Source of the DNA: Sphingomonas sp. Leaf208
Lineage (GTDB): Bacteria; Pseudomonadota; Alphaproteobacteria; Sphingomonadales; Sphingomonadaceae
Assembly: GCF_001421415.1 (NCBI RefSeq)
Contig: NZ_LMKH01000001.1
Span: 372,001 to 436,000, forward strand
DNA: 64,000 bases
Reading direction: 5' to 3'
Shown here: positions 10,544 to 19,167 of the stretch, in pieces
How the letters are laid out: every line of letters starts with the position of its first letter
Numbering within the stretch: position 1 is the stretch's first letter
Program-made: the position numbers and the translations under genes
The notes under the pieces: model-generated
What the model was told of the DNA's origin: nothing
Database searches by the model: none
The model's input: the letters and a program-made list of their open reading frames with translations, nothing else

Positions 10544-11515
10544 ATGGGCCTGATCGTTGCCGCGCTCCTGCTGGCGCTGGTGCTGCTGTACCTCTTCACC
10601 AGCATCAAGATCGTCCACCAGGGCTATCAATACACGATCGAGCATTTCGGCCGCTTCACCACGGTCGCGCGGCCCGGCTTCAATTTCTATCCCGCGTTCT
10701 TCTACCGCGTCGGGCGGAAGGTGAACATGATGGAGCAGGTGATCGACATACCCGGCCAGGAGATCATCACCAAGGACAATGCGATGATCTCGACCGACGG
10801 GGTCGTGTTCTTCCAGGTGCTCGACTCGGCGAAGGCGGCGTACGAGGTGTCGGACCTGTACCAGGCGCTGTTGCAGCTCACGACGACCAATCTGCGTACG
10901 GTGATGGGGTCGATGGACCTCGACGAAACGCTGTCGAAGCGCGACGAGATCAATGCGCGGCTGCTCAACGTGGTCGATCATGCGACGACGCCGTGGGGGG
11001 TGAAGATCACGCGGGTCGAGATCAAGGACATCCGTCCGCCGGCCGACATCGTGAATGCGATGGGGCGGCAGATGAAGGCGGAGCGCGAGAAGCGGGCTAA
11101 CATTCTCGATGCGGAAGGTTCGCGGGCGTCCGAGATTTTGCGCGCCGAGGGGCAGAAGCAGGCGCGCATCCTCGAGTCTGAGGGGCGCAAGGAATCGGCC
11201 TTCCGCGATGCCGAGGCGCGCGAAAGGGCGGCTGTGGCGGAGGCTTCGGCGACGCGCGCGGTGTCTCAGGCGATCGAGGAGGGTGGCGCGCAGGCGATCA
11301 ATTACTTCATCGCGCAGAAATATGTCGAGGCGATCGGCAAGTTCGCGACCTCGCCCAATGCGAAGACGATCCTGTTCCCGGTGGAGGCTACGCAGTTGAT
11401 GGGGACGCTTGGGGGGATTGGCGAGCTGGCTAAGGATGCGTTGCGCGATGCGGTCGCGTCGCCGCCGGCCAAGCCTGAACCGCGGAAGGGTCCGTTCGAG
11501 TTGCCGAAAAGCTGA
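10544..11515 (+). CDS. SPFH/band-7 membrane protein (QmcA/stomatin-like)
   Basis: A 323-residue protein with one N-terminal membrane segment (GLIVAALLLALVLLYLF). The SPFH domain follows (VHQGYQYTIEHFGRF, IITKDNAMISTDGVVFFQV, WGVKITRVEIKDI), then a charged Ala/Glu-rich coiled coil (residues about 175-255) typical of paraslipins. ATG 10544 starts directly before the membrane segment. It overlaps the NfeD-like gene by TGATG. That pair is widespread and linked to membrane microdomains and protein quality control. The specific substrate is unknown. Confidence 0.88.
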   Translation: MGLIVAALLLALVLLYLFTSIKIVHQGYQYTIEHFGRFTTVARPGFNFYPAFFYRVGRKVNMMEQVIDIPGQEIITKDNAMISTDGVVFFQVLDSAKAAYEVSDLYQALLQLTTTNLRTVMGSMDLDETLSKRDEINARLLNVVDHATTPWGVKITRVEIKDIRPPADIVNAMGRQMKAEREKRANILDAEGSRASEILRAEGQKQARILESEGRKESAFRDAEARERAAVAEASATRAVSQAIEEGGAQAINYFIAQKYVEAIGKFATSPNAKTILFPVEATQLMGTLGGIGELAKDALRDAVASPPAKPEPRKGPFELPKS

Positions 11516-11952
11516 TGGACGCAATCGGGGCGGCCGGCGCGTGGCTGATCGCGGCGCTGGTGCTGGGGATCACCGAGCTGGCGGGGCCGGGGGTGTTCCT
11601 GGTGTTCCTCGCCATCGCTGCGGCGGTGACAGGGGTAGCGGTGTACGTGTTGCCGGATCTGCCGGTGGCGGCGCAGTTGGCCGCATTTGCGGTGTGGAGC
11701 GCGGTGACGGTGCTGATTGGTAAGCGCTGGTATCGGGATTATCCGGTCGAGGGCGGGGATCCGATGTTGAATGATCGGTCTGCTCGGCTGGTGGGTCAGG
11801 TTGTGGTGGTGGAGACTGCGCTGGTTGGCGGGCGTGGTCGAGTGCTGGTGGGCGACGGAAGTTGGCCGGCTCGGGGTGAAGATGCCGCGGTTGGAGTGCG
11901 GGTTCGCGTTGCTGCGGTTGTCGATGGCGAGGTGGTGGTGGAGTCTCTCTAA
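11515..11952 (+). CDS. NfeD-like membrane protein
   Basis: A 145-residue protein with two or three hydrophobic segments at residues 8-70 (WLIAALVLGITELAGPGVFL, AVYVLPDLPVAAQLAAFAVW). A C-terminal OB-fold NfeD domain follows (DRSARLVGQVVVVE, GRVLVGDGSWPARGED). It is the short form of NfeD without a ClpP-like protease domain. The start overlaps the stop of the SPFH gene, implying translational coupling. Its role in assembling or regulating SPFH oligomers is inferred from the family. Confidence 0.88.
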   Translation: MDAIGAAGAWLIAALVLGITELAGPGVFLVFLAIAAAVTGVAVYVLPDLPVAAQLAAFAVWSAVTVLIGKRWYRDYPVEGGDPMLNDRSARLVGQVVVVETALVGGRGRVLVGDGSWPARGEDAAVGVRVRVAAVVDGEVVVESL

Positions 11953-11953
11953 A

Positions 11954-12077
11954 CCCTCTCCCTTCAGGGGAGAGGGAAGCCGCATAGCGGCGAGGGTGAG
12001 GGCACGCCGTATCACGTGCCCTCACCTTCCCACCCGACTTCGTCGTGCGGGCCCCTTCCTCTCCCCGAGGGGAGAGG
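11954..12077. repeat. Paired-hairpin intergenic repeat, CTCTCCC family
   Basis: It begins with CCCTCTCCCTTCAGGGGAGA and ends with CCTCTCCCCGAGGGGAGAGG, each able to fold on itself. Inner segments GGTGAGGGCACG and CGTGCCCTCACC are exact complements around a short centre. It separates the convergent nfeD-like and pckA genes and may end transcription from both sides. Confidence 0.75.
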
Positions 12078-12080
12078 AGT

Positions 12081-13691
12081 TTAGGCCGTCTCTCTCACCT
12101 TTGGCGCCGCTTGCCGGACACCCTCGTCGACATGCTCCGCGAACTGCGCGAAGTTCTCGACGAACAGGTCGACCAGTTTCGCCGCGGTGGAGTCGTAGGC
12201 GTCCTTATCCGCCCAGGTCGTGCGGGGATCGAGGATCGCGCTGTCGACGCCTGGCACGCTCACTGGCACCTGGAACCCGAAGTTCGGGTCCGTACGGAAC
12301 TCGGCATCGTTAAGGCTGCCGTCCAGCGCCGCGTTCAACAATGCCCGCGTGGCCTTGATCGGCATGCGGTTGCCGACGCCGTATTTGCCCCCGGTCCAGC
12401 CGGTGTTGACCAGCCAGCAGTCGACGCCGCCCTTCGCGATCCGCTCCTTGAGCAGATTGCCGTACACCGACGGATGCCGCGGCATGAACGGTGCGCCGAA
12501 GCAGGTCGAGAAGGTCGCGTCGGGCTCGGTGACGCCGATCTCGGTCCCGGCGACGCGCGCGGTATAGCCCGAGAGGAAATGGTACATCGCCTGGTCGGGC
12601 GTAAGCTTCGCGATCGGCGGCAGCACGCCGTACGCGTCCGCAGTCAGCATCACGATGTTGCGCGGCACTGGGCCCATGTTCTCGGCCGACGCATTCGGGA
12701 TGAAGTCGATCGGGTACGCGCCGCGGCTATTCTCGGCGAGCGTGTGATCGTCGAGATCGAGCAGTCGCGTCGCCGGGTCCATCACGACGTTCTCCAGCAC
12801 CGTGCCAAAGCGCTTCGTCGTCGCGAAGATCTCCGGCTCGGCATCGGCCGAGAGGCGAATCATCTTGGCGTAGCATCCGCCCTCGAAATTGAAGACGGCC
12901 GTGTCCGACCAGCCATGCTCGTCGTCGCCGATCAGCGTGCGGCTGGCATCGGCCGACAGCGTCGTCTTGCCGGTACCCGACAAGCCGAAGAACACCGCGG
13001 TGTCGCCGTTCGCGCCCATGTTCGCCGAGCAGTGCATCGGCATCACCCCGGTCGGTGGCAGCAGGTAGTTGAGCAGGCCGAACACCGACTTCTTCATCTC
13101 GCCGGCATACTTCGTGCCGCCGATCAGGATCAGCTTGTCCGTGAAGTTCACCGCGATCACCGTCTCGCTGCGGCAGCCATGACGCGCGGGATCGGCACGG
13201 AAGCTCGGCAGGTCGACGATCGTATAGTCGGCGACAAAATCCTTCAACGCCGCCTGCTCGGGTCGTACCAACATCGTCCGGATGAAGAGGTTATGCCACG
13301 CGAGTTCGGTGACGACGCGGACGTTCACGCGGTGGTCGGGCTGCGACCCACCGTACAGATCCTGGACGAACAGCTCATCCTTGGCGGCGAGCGCGGCGAA
13401 GAAATCTTCCTTCAGCGCGGCAAAATGCGCGGGCTCCATCGCCTTGTTGCTCTTGCCCCACCACACGGTCGCGTCGGTCTCGGCATCGCGGACGATGAAC
13501 TTGTCCTGCGCCGATCGGCCGGTATGCGCGCCGGTCTCGACCACCAGCGGGCCGTCCGCGGACAGCGTCCCCTCGTTCCGCTCCAACGCCGCCTCGACGA
13601 GCTGCGCAGTGACCAGGTTCCAATGCAGATTGGCGCGGGTTTCGATCCCCTGCGCGGATAGGCCGACGGCCGGAATACGCTCGCTCGACAC
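12081..13691 (-). CDS. pckA: Phosphoenolpyruvate carboxykinase (ATP)
   Basis: A 536-residue protein with family signatures [37 protein letters not shown], the P-loop [14 protein letters not shown], the metal-site motif LIGDDEHGW, and [10 protein letters not shown]. PckA converts oxaloacetate and ATP to PEP and CO2, the first committed step of gluconeogenesis. It is transcribed divergently from chvI. The pckA-chvI-chvG neighbourhood is also known in rhizobia, where ChvI influences pckA expression. Regulation by ChvI here is an inference. Length and active-site motifs are intact. Confidence 0.97.
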   Translation of the reverse strand: MSSERIPAVGLSAQGIETRANLHWNLVTAQLVEAALERNEGTLSADGPLVVETGAHTGRSAQDKFIVRDAETDATVWWGKSNKAMEPAHFAALKEDFFAALAAKDELFVQDLYGGSQPDHRVNVRVVTELAWHNLFIRTMLVRPEQAALKDFVADYTIVDLPSFRADPARHGCRSETVIAVNFTDKLILIGGTKYAGEMKKSVFGLLNYLLPPTGVMPMHCSANMGANGDTAVFFGLSGTGKTTLSADASRTLIGDDEHGWSDTAVFNFEGGCYAKMIRLSADAEPEIFATTKRFGTVLENVVMDPATRLLDLDDHTLAENSRGAYPIDFIPNASAENMGPVPRNIVMLTADAYGVLPPIAKLTPDQAMYHFLSGYTARVAGTEIGVTEPDATFSTCFGAPFMPRHPSVYGNLLKERIAKGGVDCWLVNTGWTGGKYGVGNRMPIKATRALLNAALDGSLNDAEFRTDPNFGFQVPVSVPGVDSAILDPRTTWADKDAYDSTAAKLVDLFVENFAQFAEHVDEGVRQAAPKVRETA

Positions 13692-13716
13692 GGGCTCTCT
13701 CTCCTAAGTTTTATCG

Positions 13717-13726
13717 CATACGTATG
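13717..13726. promoter_or_regulatory. CATACGTATG palindrome in the pckA-chvI divergent promoter region
   Basis: A perfect 10-base palindrome about 26 bases upstream of the pckA start codon, inside the 180-base divergent interval. Its placement suits an operator or promoter overlap. No known consensus is claimed, and a 10-base palindrome can arise by chance. Confidence 0.25.
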
Positions 13727-13871
13727 TATGTCGTTGCGGCCGGCTGTACGGGGCAGTTTTCCGCCGGTCAAATCCACTAATCTGCAGCGCCGGCCCGATA
13801 CGGCTCTAGTTGAGTGCGGCGGCGGTTTGCCCTACGCCGACACGCCAACGACCGAGGCTAACCAACCCAAC

Positions 13872-14579
13872 ATGACGGCAACGATCGCGCTGGTCGACGA
13901 CGACCGCAACATCCTGACCTCCGTGTCGATCGCGCTGCAGACCGAGGGCTTCGTCACGCGCGTCTATTCGGACGGCGAGACCGCGCTGAAGGCGCTGACC
14001 GACAACCCTCCGGACCTCGCGGTATTCGACATCAAGATGCCGCGGATGGATGGGCTCGAACTGCTCCGTCGACTGCGCGAGAAGAGCCAGATCCCCGTGA
14101 TCTTCCTGACCAGCAAGGACGACGAGCTCGACGAGGCGCTCGGGCTCGCGATGGGCGCGGACGATTACATCGCCAAGCCGTTCTCGCAGCGACTGCTGAT
14201 CGCCCGCATCCGCGCGATCCTGCGGCGTACCGAGCTGACGCAATCGCCGGGGACGGAGACCGAGGCTGAGGCTGCCGGGCCGCTCGATCGCGGTCGTCTG
14301 AGCATGGACCCGGCACGGCACCGGACTTTGTGGGGCGGCGAGCCTGTTACACTGACCGTTACCGAGTTCATGATCCTCGAAACGCTCGCCCAGCGCCCTG
14401 GCATCGTCAAGACGCGCAACCAGCTGATGGATGCGGCGTACCAGGACGACATCTATGTCGACGACCGGACCATCGACAGCCACATAAAACGACTCCGCCG
14501 CAAATTCAGGCAGGTCGATCCCGCGTTCGACGCTATCGAGACATTATATGGTGCCGGGTATCGATTTTCTGAGGAATGA
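13872..14579 (+). CDS. chvI: Response regulator, ChvI/OmpR family
   Basis: A 235-residue protein with an N-terminal receiver ([20 protein letters not shown]), phosphoacceptor Asp53 in [11 protein letters not shown], conserved switch residues in FLTSKDDE, and [13 protein letters not shown]-terminal winged-helix DNA-binding domain follows ([34 protein letters not shown]). Residues match the alphaproteobacterial ChvI type that works with ChvG in acid/envelope and carbon responses. ATG 13872 places the receiver at the N-terminus. The end overlaps the kinase gene by 32 bases. Confidence 0.93.
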   Translation: MTATIALVDDDRNILTSVSIALQTEGFVTRVYSDGETALKALTDNPPDLAVFDIKMPRMDGLELLRRLREKSQIPVIFLTSKDDELDEALGLAMGADDYIAKPFSQRLLIARIRAILRRTELTQSPGTETEAEAAGPLDRGRLSMDPARHRTLWGGEPVTLTVTEFMILETLAQRPGIVKTRNQLMDAAYQDDIYVDDRTIDSHIKRLRRKFRQVDPAFDAIETLYGAGYRFSEE

Positions 14580-16131
14580 GCTGGGGGTCGACGGGCGCGA
14601 TCTCACGCTGCGCTGGTCGGGACAGATCTCGCTCACCCGGCGCATCCTGGCCGTCAACATCTTCGCGCTGTTGCTGCTCGCGGGCGGGTTCTTCTATCTC
14701 GACTCGTATCGCAGCCGGGTGGTCGACAACCGGGTTGCGCAGACGGCGCGCGAAGCGCGGCTGATCGGCGAGGCAATCGCCGCGGTCGATCCGGCGTTGC
14801 GCGATCCGCTGGTGTTGCGGCTTGCACGCGATACGGGGTCGCGGATTCGACTGTTCGATGCGGCAGGGCGGACGGTCGCCGACAGCCGCGCGCTTGGCTT
14901 GCGCAACTTCGTGCTGATGGATCCGGACAAGGAAGACTGGGACCAGACGATCGCCCGCTTTCTCGACGCATCGATCGACGTGATCGTGATGGCTCCCCGC
15001 CCGCCGCTGTACCGCGAGCGCAGCGGTCCGCAACAATGGCCCGACGTGACGGCAGTCCGCGGCCGCAGCGCCGTCTCCACAACAGTCTGGCGCGCGCCCG
15101 ACCGGACGCCCGTGCTGACTGCCGCCGCGCCGCTCAGCGCCGGCGGGGTCGTGATGACGACGGTCAATGCGCGGGACATCACGAAGACGGTGCGGATCGA
15201 GCGGTTCCGGCTCAGCATGGTGCTGCTAGGCGTGTCGATCGTCTCGATCCTGCTGTCTTTGTTCCTCGCCCGCACGATCGTCCGCCCGCTTCGTCGTCTC
15301 GCCCGGGCGGCGGTGCGAGTCAGGTTAGGTCGTGCACGTGAAGTCGTCGTGCCGCGCCTCCCCTCGCGCCGTGACGAACTCGGCATGCTCGCGCGCGCGC
15401 TTTCGGACATGAGTCTCGCACTCCGCGCTCGCATCGACGCGACCGAGGCGTTCGCCGCCGACGTCACGCACGAGATGAAGAACCCGCTCGCCTCGCTTCG
15501 GTCCGCGGTGGAGGGATTGTCGCGCGTGAAAGACCCGGCGCTTCAGGCGCAGTTGCTTGCGATCGTCCGCGACGACGTCCACCGGCTCGACCGGCTACTC
15601 TCGGATATCTCCGAAGCCTCGCGACTCGATGCCCAGCTCAGCCGTGCGAAGTTCGAGCCGGTCGATATCGCCGCGATGATAGACGGGCTGGTCGCGCAAC
15701 GCGATGCGCGTGGTGTAGAGCGCGGTATCCGCCTCCGGTTCGATCGCAACCCCGACGATCGAACGATCATACTCGGCGAAGGCGCGCGGCTCGAACGCGT
15801 ATTCGAGAACCTGATCGACAACGCGCTGTCCTTCTCTCCCGACGCCGGCCTGATCGCGATCTCCGCAATCCGCGAGGGCGAAGACCTCGTCATCCGGGTC
15901 GAGGACGAGGGTCCGGGCGTTCCTGAGGACGCGCGCGAGGACGTGTTCAAGCGCTTCCACTCGGTCCGCCCCGACAGCGAGACGTTCGGCCAGCATTCCG
16001 GGCTAGGCCTCGCGATCGCCCGCACGATTGTCGACGGCCACCAAGGGGCGATCTTCGTCGAATCGCGCGAGGACCGGCTCGATGGCGCGCGCTTCGTCGT
16101 AAGGCTACCGCTCGCCGAATTGCCGGAGTAA
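14548..16131 (+). CDS. chvG: Membrane sensor histidine kinase, ChvG family
   Basis: The protein has 527 residues. A membrane segment at about 33-52 ([20 protein letters not shown]) is followed by a periplasmic sensor domain, a second membrane segment at about 223-243, a HAMP region ([14 protein letters not shown]), and the phosphorylation box [16 protein letters not shown] with His308. ATPase boxes are [19 protein letters not shown] and [16 protein letters not shown]. It phosphorylates the ChvI partner encoded just upstream. The start ATG lies inside chvI. Signal specificity cannot be read from sequence. It is followed within 10 bases by hprK. Confidence 0.93.
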   Translation: MVPGIDFLRNELGVDGRDLTLRWSGQISLTRRILAVNIFALLLLAGGFFYLDSYRSRVVDNRVAQTAREARLIGEAIAAVDPALRDPLVLRLARDTGSRIRLFDAAGRTVADSRALGLRNFVLMDPDKEDWDQTIARFLDASIDVIVMAPRPPLYRERSGPQQWPDVTAVRGRSAVSTTVWRAPDRTPVLTAAAPLSAGGVVMTTVNARDITKTVRIERFRLSMVLLGVSIVSILLSLFLARTIVRPLRRLARAAVRVRLGRAREVVVPRLPSRRDELGMLARALSDMSLALRARIDATEAFAADVTHEMKNPLASLRSAVEGLSRVKDPALQAQLLAIVRDDVHRLDRLLSDISEASRLDAQLSRAKFEPVDIAAMIDGLVAQRDARGVERGIRLRFDRNPDDRTIILGEGARLERVFENLIDNALSFSPDAGLIAISAIREGEDLVIRVEDEGPGVPEDAREDVFKRFHSVRPDSETFGQHSGLGLAIARTIVDGHQGAIFVESREDRLDGARFVVRLPLAELPE

Positions 16132-16140
16132 GGACGCCTC

Positions 16141-16572
16141 GTGGTCGTCCCCTCCTCCGACAGGCTCCACGCCACCACGGTCGCGATCGACGGCATGGCC
16201 GTGATGATCGAAGGCGCATCGGGATCGGGCAAGTCCGACCTCGCGTTGCGCCTGATCGATCGTGGCGCGATCCTCGTCAGTGACGACCAGACGCTCGTCG
16301 TGCGCGACGGCGATACCTTGCTCGCGCGTGCACCGATGACGATCGCAGGACGGATCGAAGTCCGCGGGATCGGCATCGTCGCCATGCCGTACGTCGAGGA
16401 CGTTCCCGTCGGGCTCCTCGTCCGCGTCGATGGCGCGGTCGAACGGATGCCCGAACGCCGCGTATGTAACATTGCCGGGATCGACGTCCGCCAGTTCGCG
16501 GTCGATCCCTTCGAAGCCTCCGCCCCAATCAAGGTCGAACTCGCATTGCGCAATCCGGAGCCCATAGAATGA
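16141..16572 (+). CDS. hprK: Short HPr kinase/phosphorylase (catalytic domain only)
   Basis: A 143-residue protein with Walker A GASGSGKSDLALRL (from residue 25), the acidic SDDQTLV segment, and the HprK signature GRIEVRGIGIV. It lacks the N-terminal regulatory domain of Firmicutes HprK, as is usual in alphaproteobacteria. The target is most likely the HPr Ser49 encoded 1.3 kb downstream. GTG 16141 is preceded by AAGGA. It overlaps rapZ by ATGA. The cluster chvIG-hprK-rapZ-EIIA-HPr suggests a link between envelope sensing and carbon or nitrogen state. Confidence 0.9.
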   Translation: MVVPSSDRLHATTVAIDGMAVMIEGASGSGKSDLALRLIDRGAILVSDDQTLVVRDGDTLLARAPMTIAGRIEVRGIGIVAMPYVEDVPVGLLVRVDGAVERMPERRVCNIAGIDVRQFAVDPFEASAPIKVELALRNPEPIE

Positions 16573-17483
16573 CGCGTCCCAAGGACATCCTGCTCGTCAC
16601 CGGCATGTCCGGGGCGGGGAAGTCCACCGTCCTCAAGACGCTGGAGGATCTCGGCTGGGAAGTGGTAGACAACCTTCCGCTGTTGCTGCTCGACCGCCTG
16701 CTCGACGCACCGCTTCCCGAAGGATCGACCAACGACTCGCAGCCGCTGGCGATCGGCATCGGCGCCCGCACGCGCGACTTCGACCCCGAACGGATCGTCG
16801 GCCGCATCCGTGATCTCCGCGACCGTCATGGGCTCGAGATCGGAATGCTGTTCCTCGACTGCTCGGGCGCCGAACTCGAACGTCGCTATTCCGAGACCCG
16901 TCGTCGCCACCCGCTCGCGCTGGACCGTCCCGCAAACGACGGGATCAGCCGCGAGCGCGAGTTGCTCGCGCCACTTCGCGACTGGGCGAACCGCCTGATC
17001 GATACGACCGACATGGCCGCCAACGAACTCGCGCAACAGATCCGCGCGAGCTTTGCGGGCGGGGAACTCGGCGCGCCGACGCTGTCGATCCGCTCGTTCG
17101 GTTTCGCCCGCGGCCTGCCCCGTAACGCCGACCTGGTGTTCGACATGCGCTTCCTGCGCAATCCGCACTGGGACCCGGAGTTGCGCCCCGGCACCGGGCT
17201 CGACGCCGACGTCTCCGCCTACATCATGGACGACCCCGCCTACGAGGCGGCCGTAAGTCGGATCGAGGAGCTGCTGATGCTGTTGCTTCCGCGGTACAGG
17301 GCGGAAGGCAAGTCGTATGTCACCGTCGCGTTCGGGTGTACCGGAGGGAGACACCGGTCGGTCCACGTCGCCGACCGCGTGGCGCGACGGTTGCGCGACG
17401 CGGGATTTTCGCCCAGTATCGCACACCGCGACCTGGGGGCCGCTCCACAAGATGCGCTCGAAGGATCACCGGTCGTCTTATGA
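16569..17483 (+). CDS. rapZ: RNase adapter / nucleotide-binding protein RapZ
   Basis: A 304-residue protein with the P-loop VTGMSGAGKSTVL (residues 10-22), DLGWEVVDNLPL, the central FLDCSGAELERRYSETRRRHPL, and the C-terminal VAFGCTGGRHRSVHVAD. These are the hallmarks of the YvcJ/RapZ family. In E. coli RapZ steers RNase E to the GlmZ sRNA and so controls GlcN-6-P synthase; the alphaproteobacterial role is less settled. The start overlaps the hprK stop. The next gene begins 15 bases downstream. Confidence 0.94.
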   Translation: MTRPKDILLVTGMSGAGKSTVLKTLEDLGWEVVDNLPLLLLDRLLDAPLPEGSTNDSQPLAIGIGARTRDFDPERIVGRIRDLRDRHGLEIGMLFLDCSGAELERRYSETRRRHPLALDRPANDGISRERELLAPLRDWANRLIDTTDMAANELAQQIRASFAGGELGAPTLSIRSFGFARGLPRNADLVFDMRFLRNPHWDPELRPGTGLDADVSAYIMDDPAYEAAVSRIEELLMLLLPRYRAEGKSYVTVAFGCTGGRHRSVHVADRVARRLRDAGFSPSIAHRDLGAAPQDALEGSPVVL

Positions 17484-17498
17484 GTATGAAACGCTGAC

Positions 17499-17906
17499 AT
17501 GATCGGCCTTGTTCTGGTAACACACGGTCGACTGGCCGAGGAATTCGTTCGCGCGATGATCCACGTCGTCGGCCCGCAGGAGCGCGTCGCGCCGATCGCG
17601 ATCGGTCCCGACGACGACATGGAGGAGCGCCGCGCGGATATCGCCGCCGCCATCCAGGCGGTCGATGTCGGTCGCGGCGTGATCGTGCTGACCGACCTAT
17701 TCGGTGGCACGCCCTCCAATCTCGCTATCTCCTTGATGGAGCGCGGCCGGATCGAGGTGATCGCGGGCATGAACCTGCCGATGCTGATCCGGCTCGGCTC
17801 GGCGCGCAAGTCGATGACCGTCGTTGCGGCGGTCGCTGCGGCGCGTGAGGCCGGGCGCAAATACATTTCGGTAGCCTCCGAGGTTCTCGGCGAGGCTGCG
17901 GCGTGA
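17499..17906 (+). CDS. PTS EIIA component, mannose family (regulatory)
   Basis: A 135-residue protein beginning MIGLVLVTHGRLAEEF, with the phosphorylatable His9, and containing VLTDLFGGTPSNLA and GMNLPMLIRL of the EIIA-Man fold. No EIIB, EIIC or enzyme I gene is in the window. It is therefore probably part of an incomplete, regulatory phosphotransferase chain, not sugar uptake. It overlaps the HPr gene by GTGA, so the two are co-translated. Confidence 0.92.
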   Translation: MIGLVLVTHGRLAEEFVRAMIHVVGPQERVAPIAIGPDDDMEERRADIAAAIQAVDVGRGVIVLTDLFGGTPSNLAISLMERGRIEVIAGMNLPMLIRLGSARKSMTVVAAVAAAREAGRKYISVASEVLGEAAA

Positions 17907-18178
17907 GCGAGGTCTCGCGCACCGTCCAGATCACCAACCGTCGTGGGCTCCACGCGCGCGCGAGTGCGAAGTTCGTGACGCTCGCGTCTTCGCATCCGGT
18001 CGAGGTCAGCGTGACCAAGGATGGGTCGGATCACGTCACCGGCACCTCGATCATGGGGCTGATGATGCTGGGCGCGGCGATGGGCGACGCGATCACGATC
18101 AGCGCGAGTGGCGATGGCGCGGAGCATACGGTCGCGGCGCTCGCCGAACTGGTCGAAGCGAAGTTCGGCGAGGATTGA
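17903..18178 (+). CDS. ptsH: Phosphocarrier protein HPr
   Basis: A 91-residue protein with NRRGLHARASAKFV, in which His17 corresponds to the enzyme-I phosphorylation site, and GTSIMGLMMLGAA, in which Ser49 corresponds to the HPr kinase site. Both sites are preserved, in agreement with an hprK gene in the same cluster. It passes phosphate from enzyme I (not in the window) to the neighbouring EIIA. GTG 17903 forms a GTGA overlap. It is the last gene of this cluster; a 72-base gap follows. Confidence 0.93.
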   Translation: MSEVSRTVQITNRRGLHARASAKFVTLASSHPVEVSVTKDGSDHVTGTSIMGLMMLGAAMGDAITISASGDGAEHTVAALAELVEAKFGED

Positions 18179-18250
18179 CCGTCTTTCTCCCCTCCCGCTA
18201 CACGGCCTTCCGACGGCGAACCGCTGTTCTTGGTACCAGAAGATTCCTAA

Positions 18251-19066
18251 ATGCCCCGCGAGATAACCGCCTTTTCGAACCCGCTGATCAAGTACGTCCG
18301 CGACCTGCGCGACAAGCGGCATCGGCGTGCGGCCAAGCAGTTCCTCGCCGAGGGCCTGCGCATCCTCACCGAAGCGCGCGAGACCGGTCGCCTGCCGCGT
18401 ACGCTGTTCTACGCCGCGGCCAGCGCGAACCATCCGCTCGTCCACGCGCTGTCGATGGACGTTGAGGATGCAGGCGGCGATTCGATCCAGACCACGCCGG
18501 ACATTCTCTCGAAGCTGTCGGGCAAGGACAACCCGCAGGCTGTCGTCGGCGTATTCGACGAGTTCGACGCGACGCTCGAAGACCTCGATCGCAACTCGTC
18601 GGGCATCTGGCTGGTCGCGGAGCGGCTGCGCGATCCGGGCAATCTCGGCACGATCCTGCGCACCGGCGACGCTGTTGGCGCGGGCGGGCTGATCCTGATC
18701 GGCGAGTCGGTCGATCCGTTCTCGGTCGAGGCGGTCCGCGCAAGCATGGGCGCGCTGTTCACGATCCCCGTCGTGAAGACCGAGTGGGAGCCGTTCCAGG
18801 CCTGGCTGCGCACCGGCCCCGGCCAGCTCGTCGGGCTCAGCCTCGACACCGACACCGACTACAGGGCAGCGACCTACACCGGCCCGACCTTCCTGCTGAC
18901 GGGTAACGAAGCGCAGGGCATGCCGCCCGAGATGGCCGAGGCGTGCGACGTGCTGGTGAAGATCCCGATGCTCGGCAAGGCGGACAGCCTCAACGCCGCC
19001 GTCGCGACGGCCGTGATGGCCTACGAAGTGCTGGCCCGGCAGGAAAAACCCGCCCCCCTGGCCTGA
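18251..19066 (+). CDS. SpoU/TrmH-family RNA 2'-O-methyltransferase
   Basis: A 271-residue protein with an N-terminal substrate-binding domain (NPLIKYVRDLRDKRHRRAAK, FLAEGLRILTEA) and the knotted SPOUT domain motifs ERLRDPGNLGTILRTGDAVG, LLTGNEAQGMPPE and IPMLGKADSLNAAVATAVM. The family methylates ribose in rRNA or tRNA. The target cannot be assigned; RlmB-like 23S activity is one possibility. It lies 72 bases after ptsH and probably has its own promoter. Confidence 0.9.
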   Translation: MPREITAFSNPLIKYVRDLRDKRHRRAAKQFLAEGLRILTEARETGRLPRTLFYAAASANHPLVHALSMDVEDAGGDSIQTTPDILSKLSGKDNPQAVVGVFDEFDATLEDLDRNSSGIWLVAERLRDPGNLGTILRTGDAVGAGGLILIGESVDPFSVEAVRASMGALFTIPVVKTEWEPFQAWLRTGPGQLVGLSLDTDTDYRAATYTGPTFLLTGNEAQGMPPEMAEACDVLVKIPMLGKADSLNAAVATAVMAYEVLARQEKPAPLA

Positions 19067-19167
19067 ACCGTTAATTTTGCCCGATTGGCGATGCTTAGCG
19101 AGTCCGGTTCAGCTAAGGGAGAGCTACGTCGTGCGAAAGCATCGACCGGATACAAGACAGGACGATT

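Noticed and set aside
12045..13661. A 538-codon plus-strand frame
   Set aside because: It is the antisense shadow of pckA, whose motifs are unambiguous.
15543..17450. A 635-codon minus-strand frame
   Set aside because: It is antisense to chvG, hprK and rapZ and has no recognisable domain.
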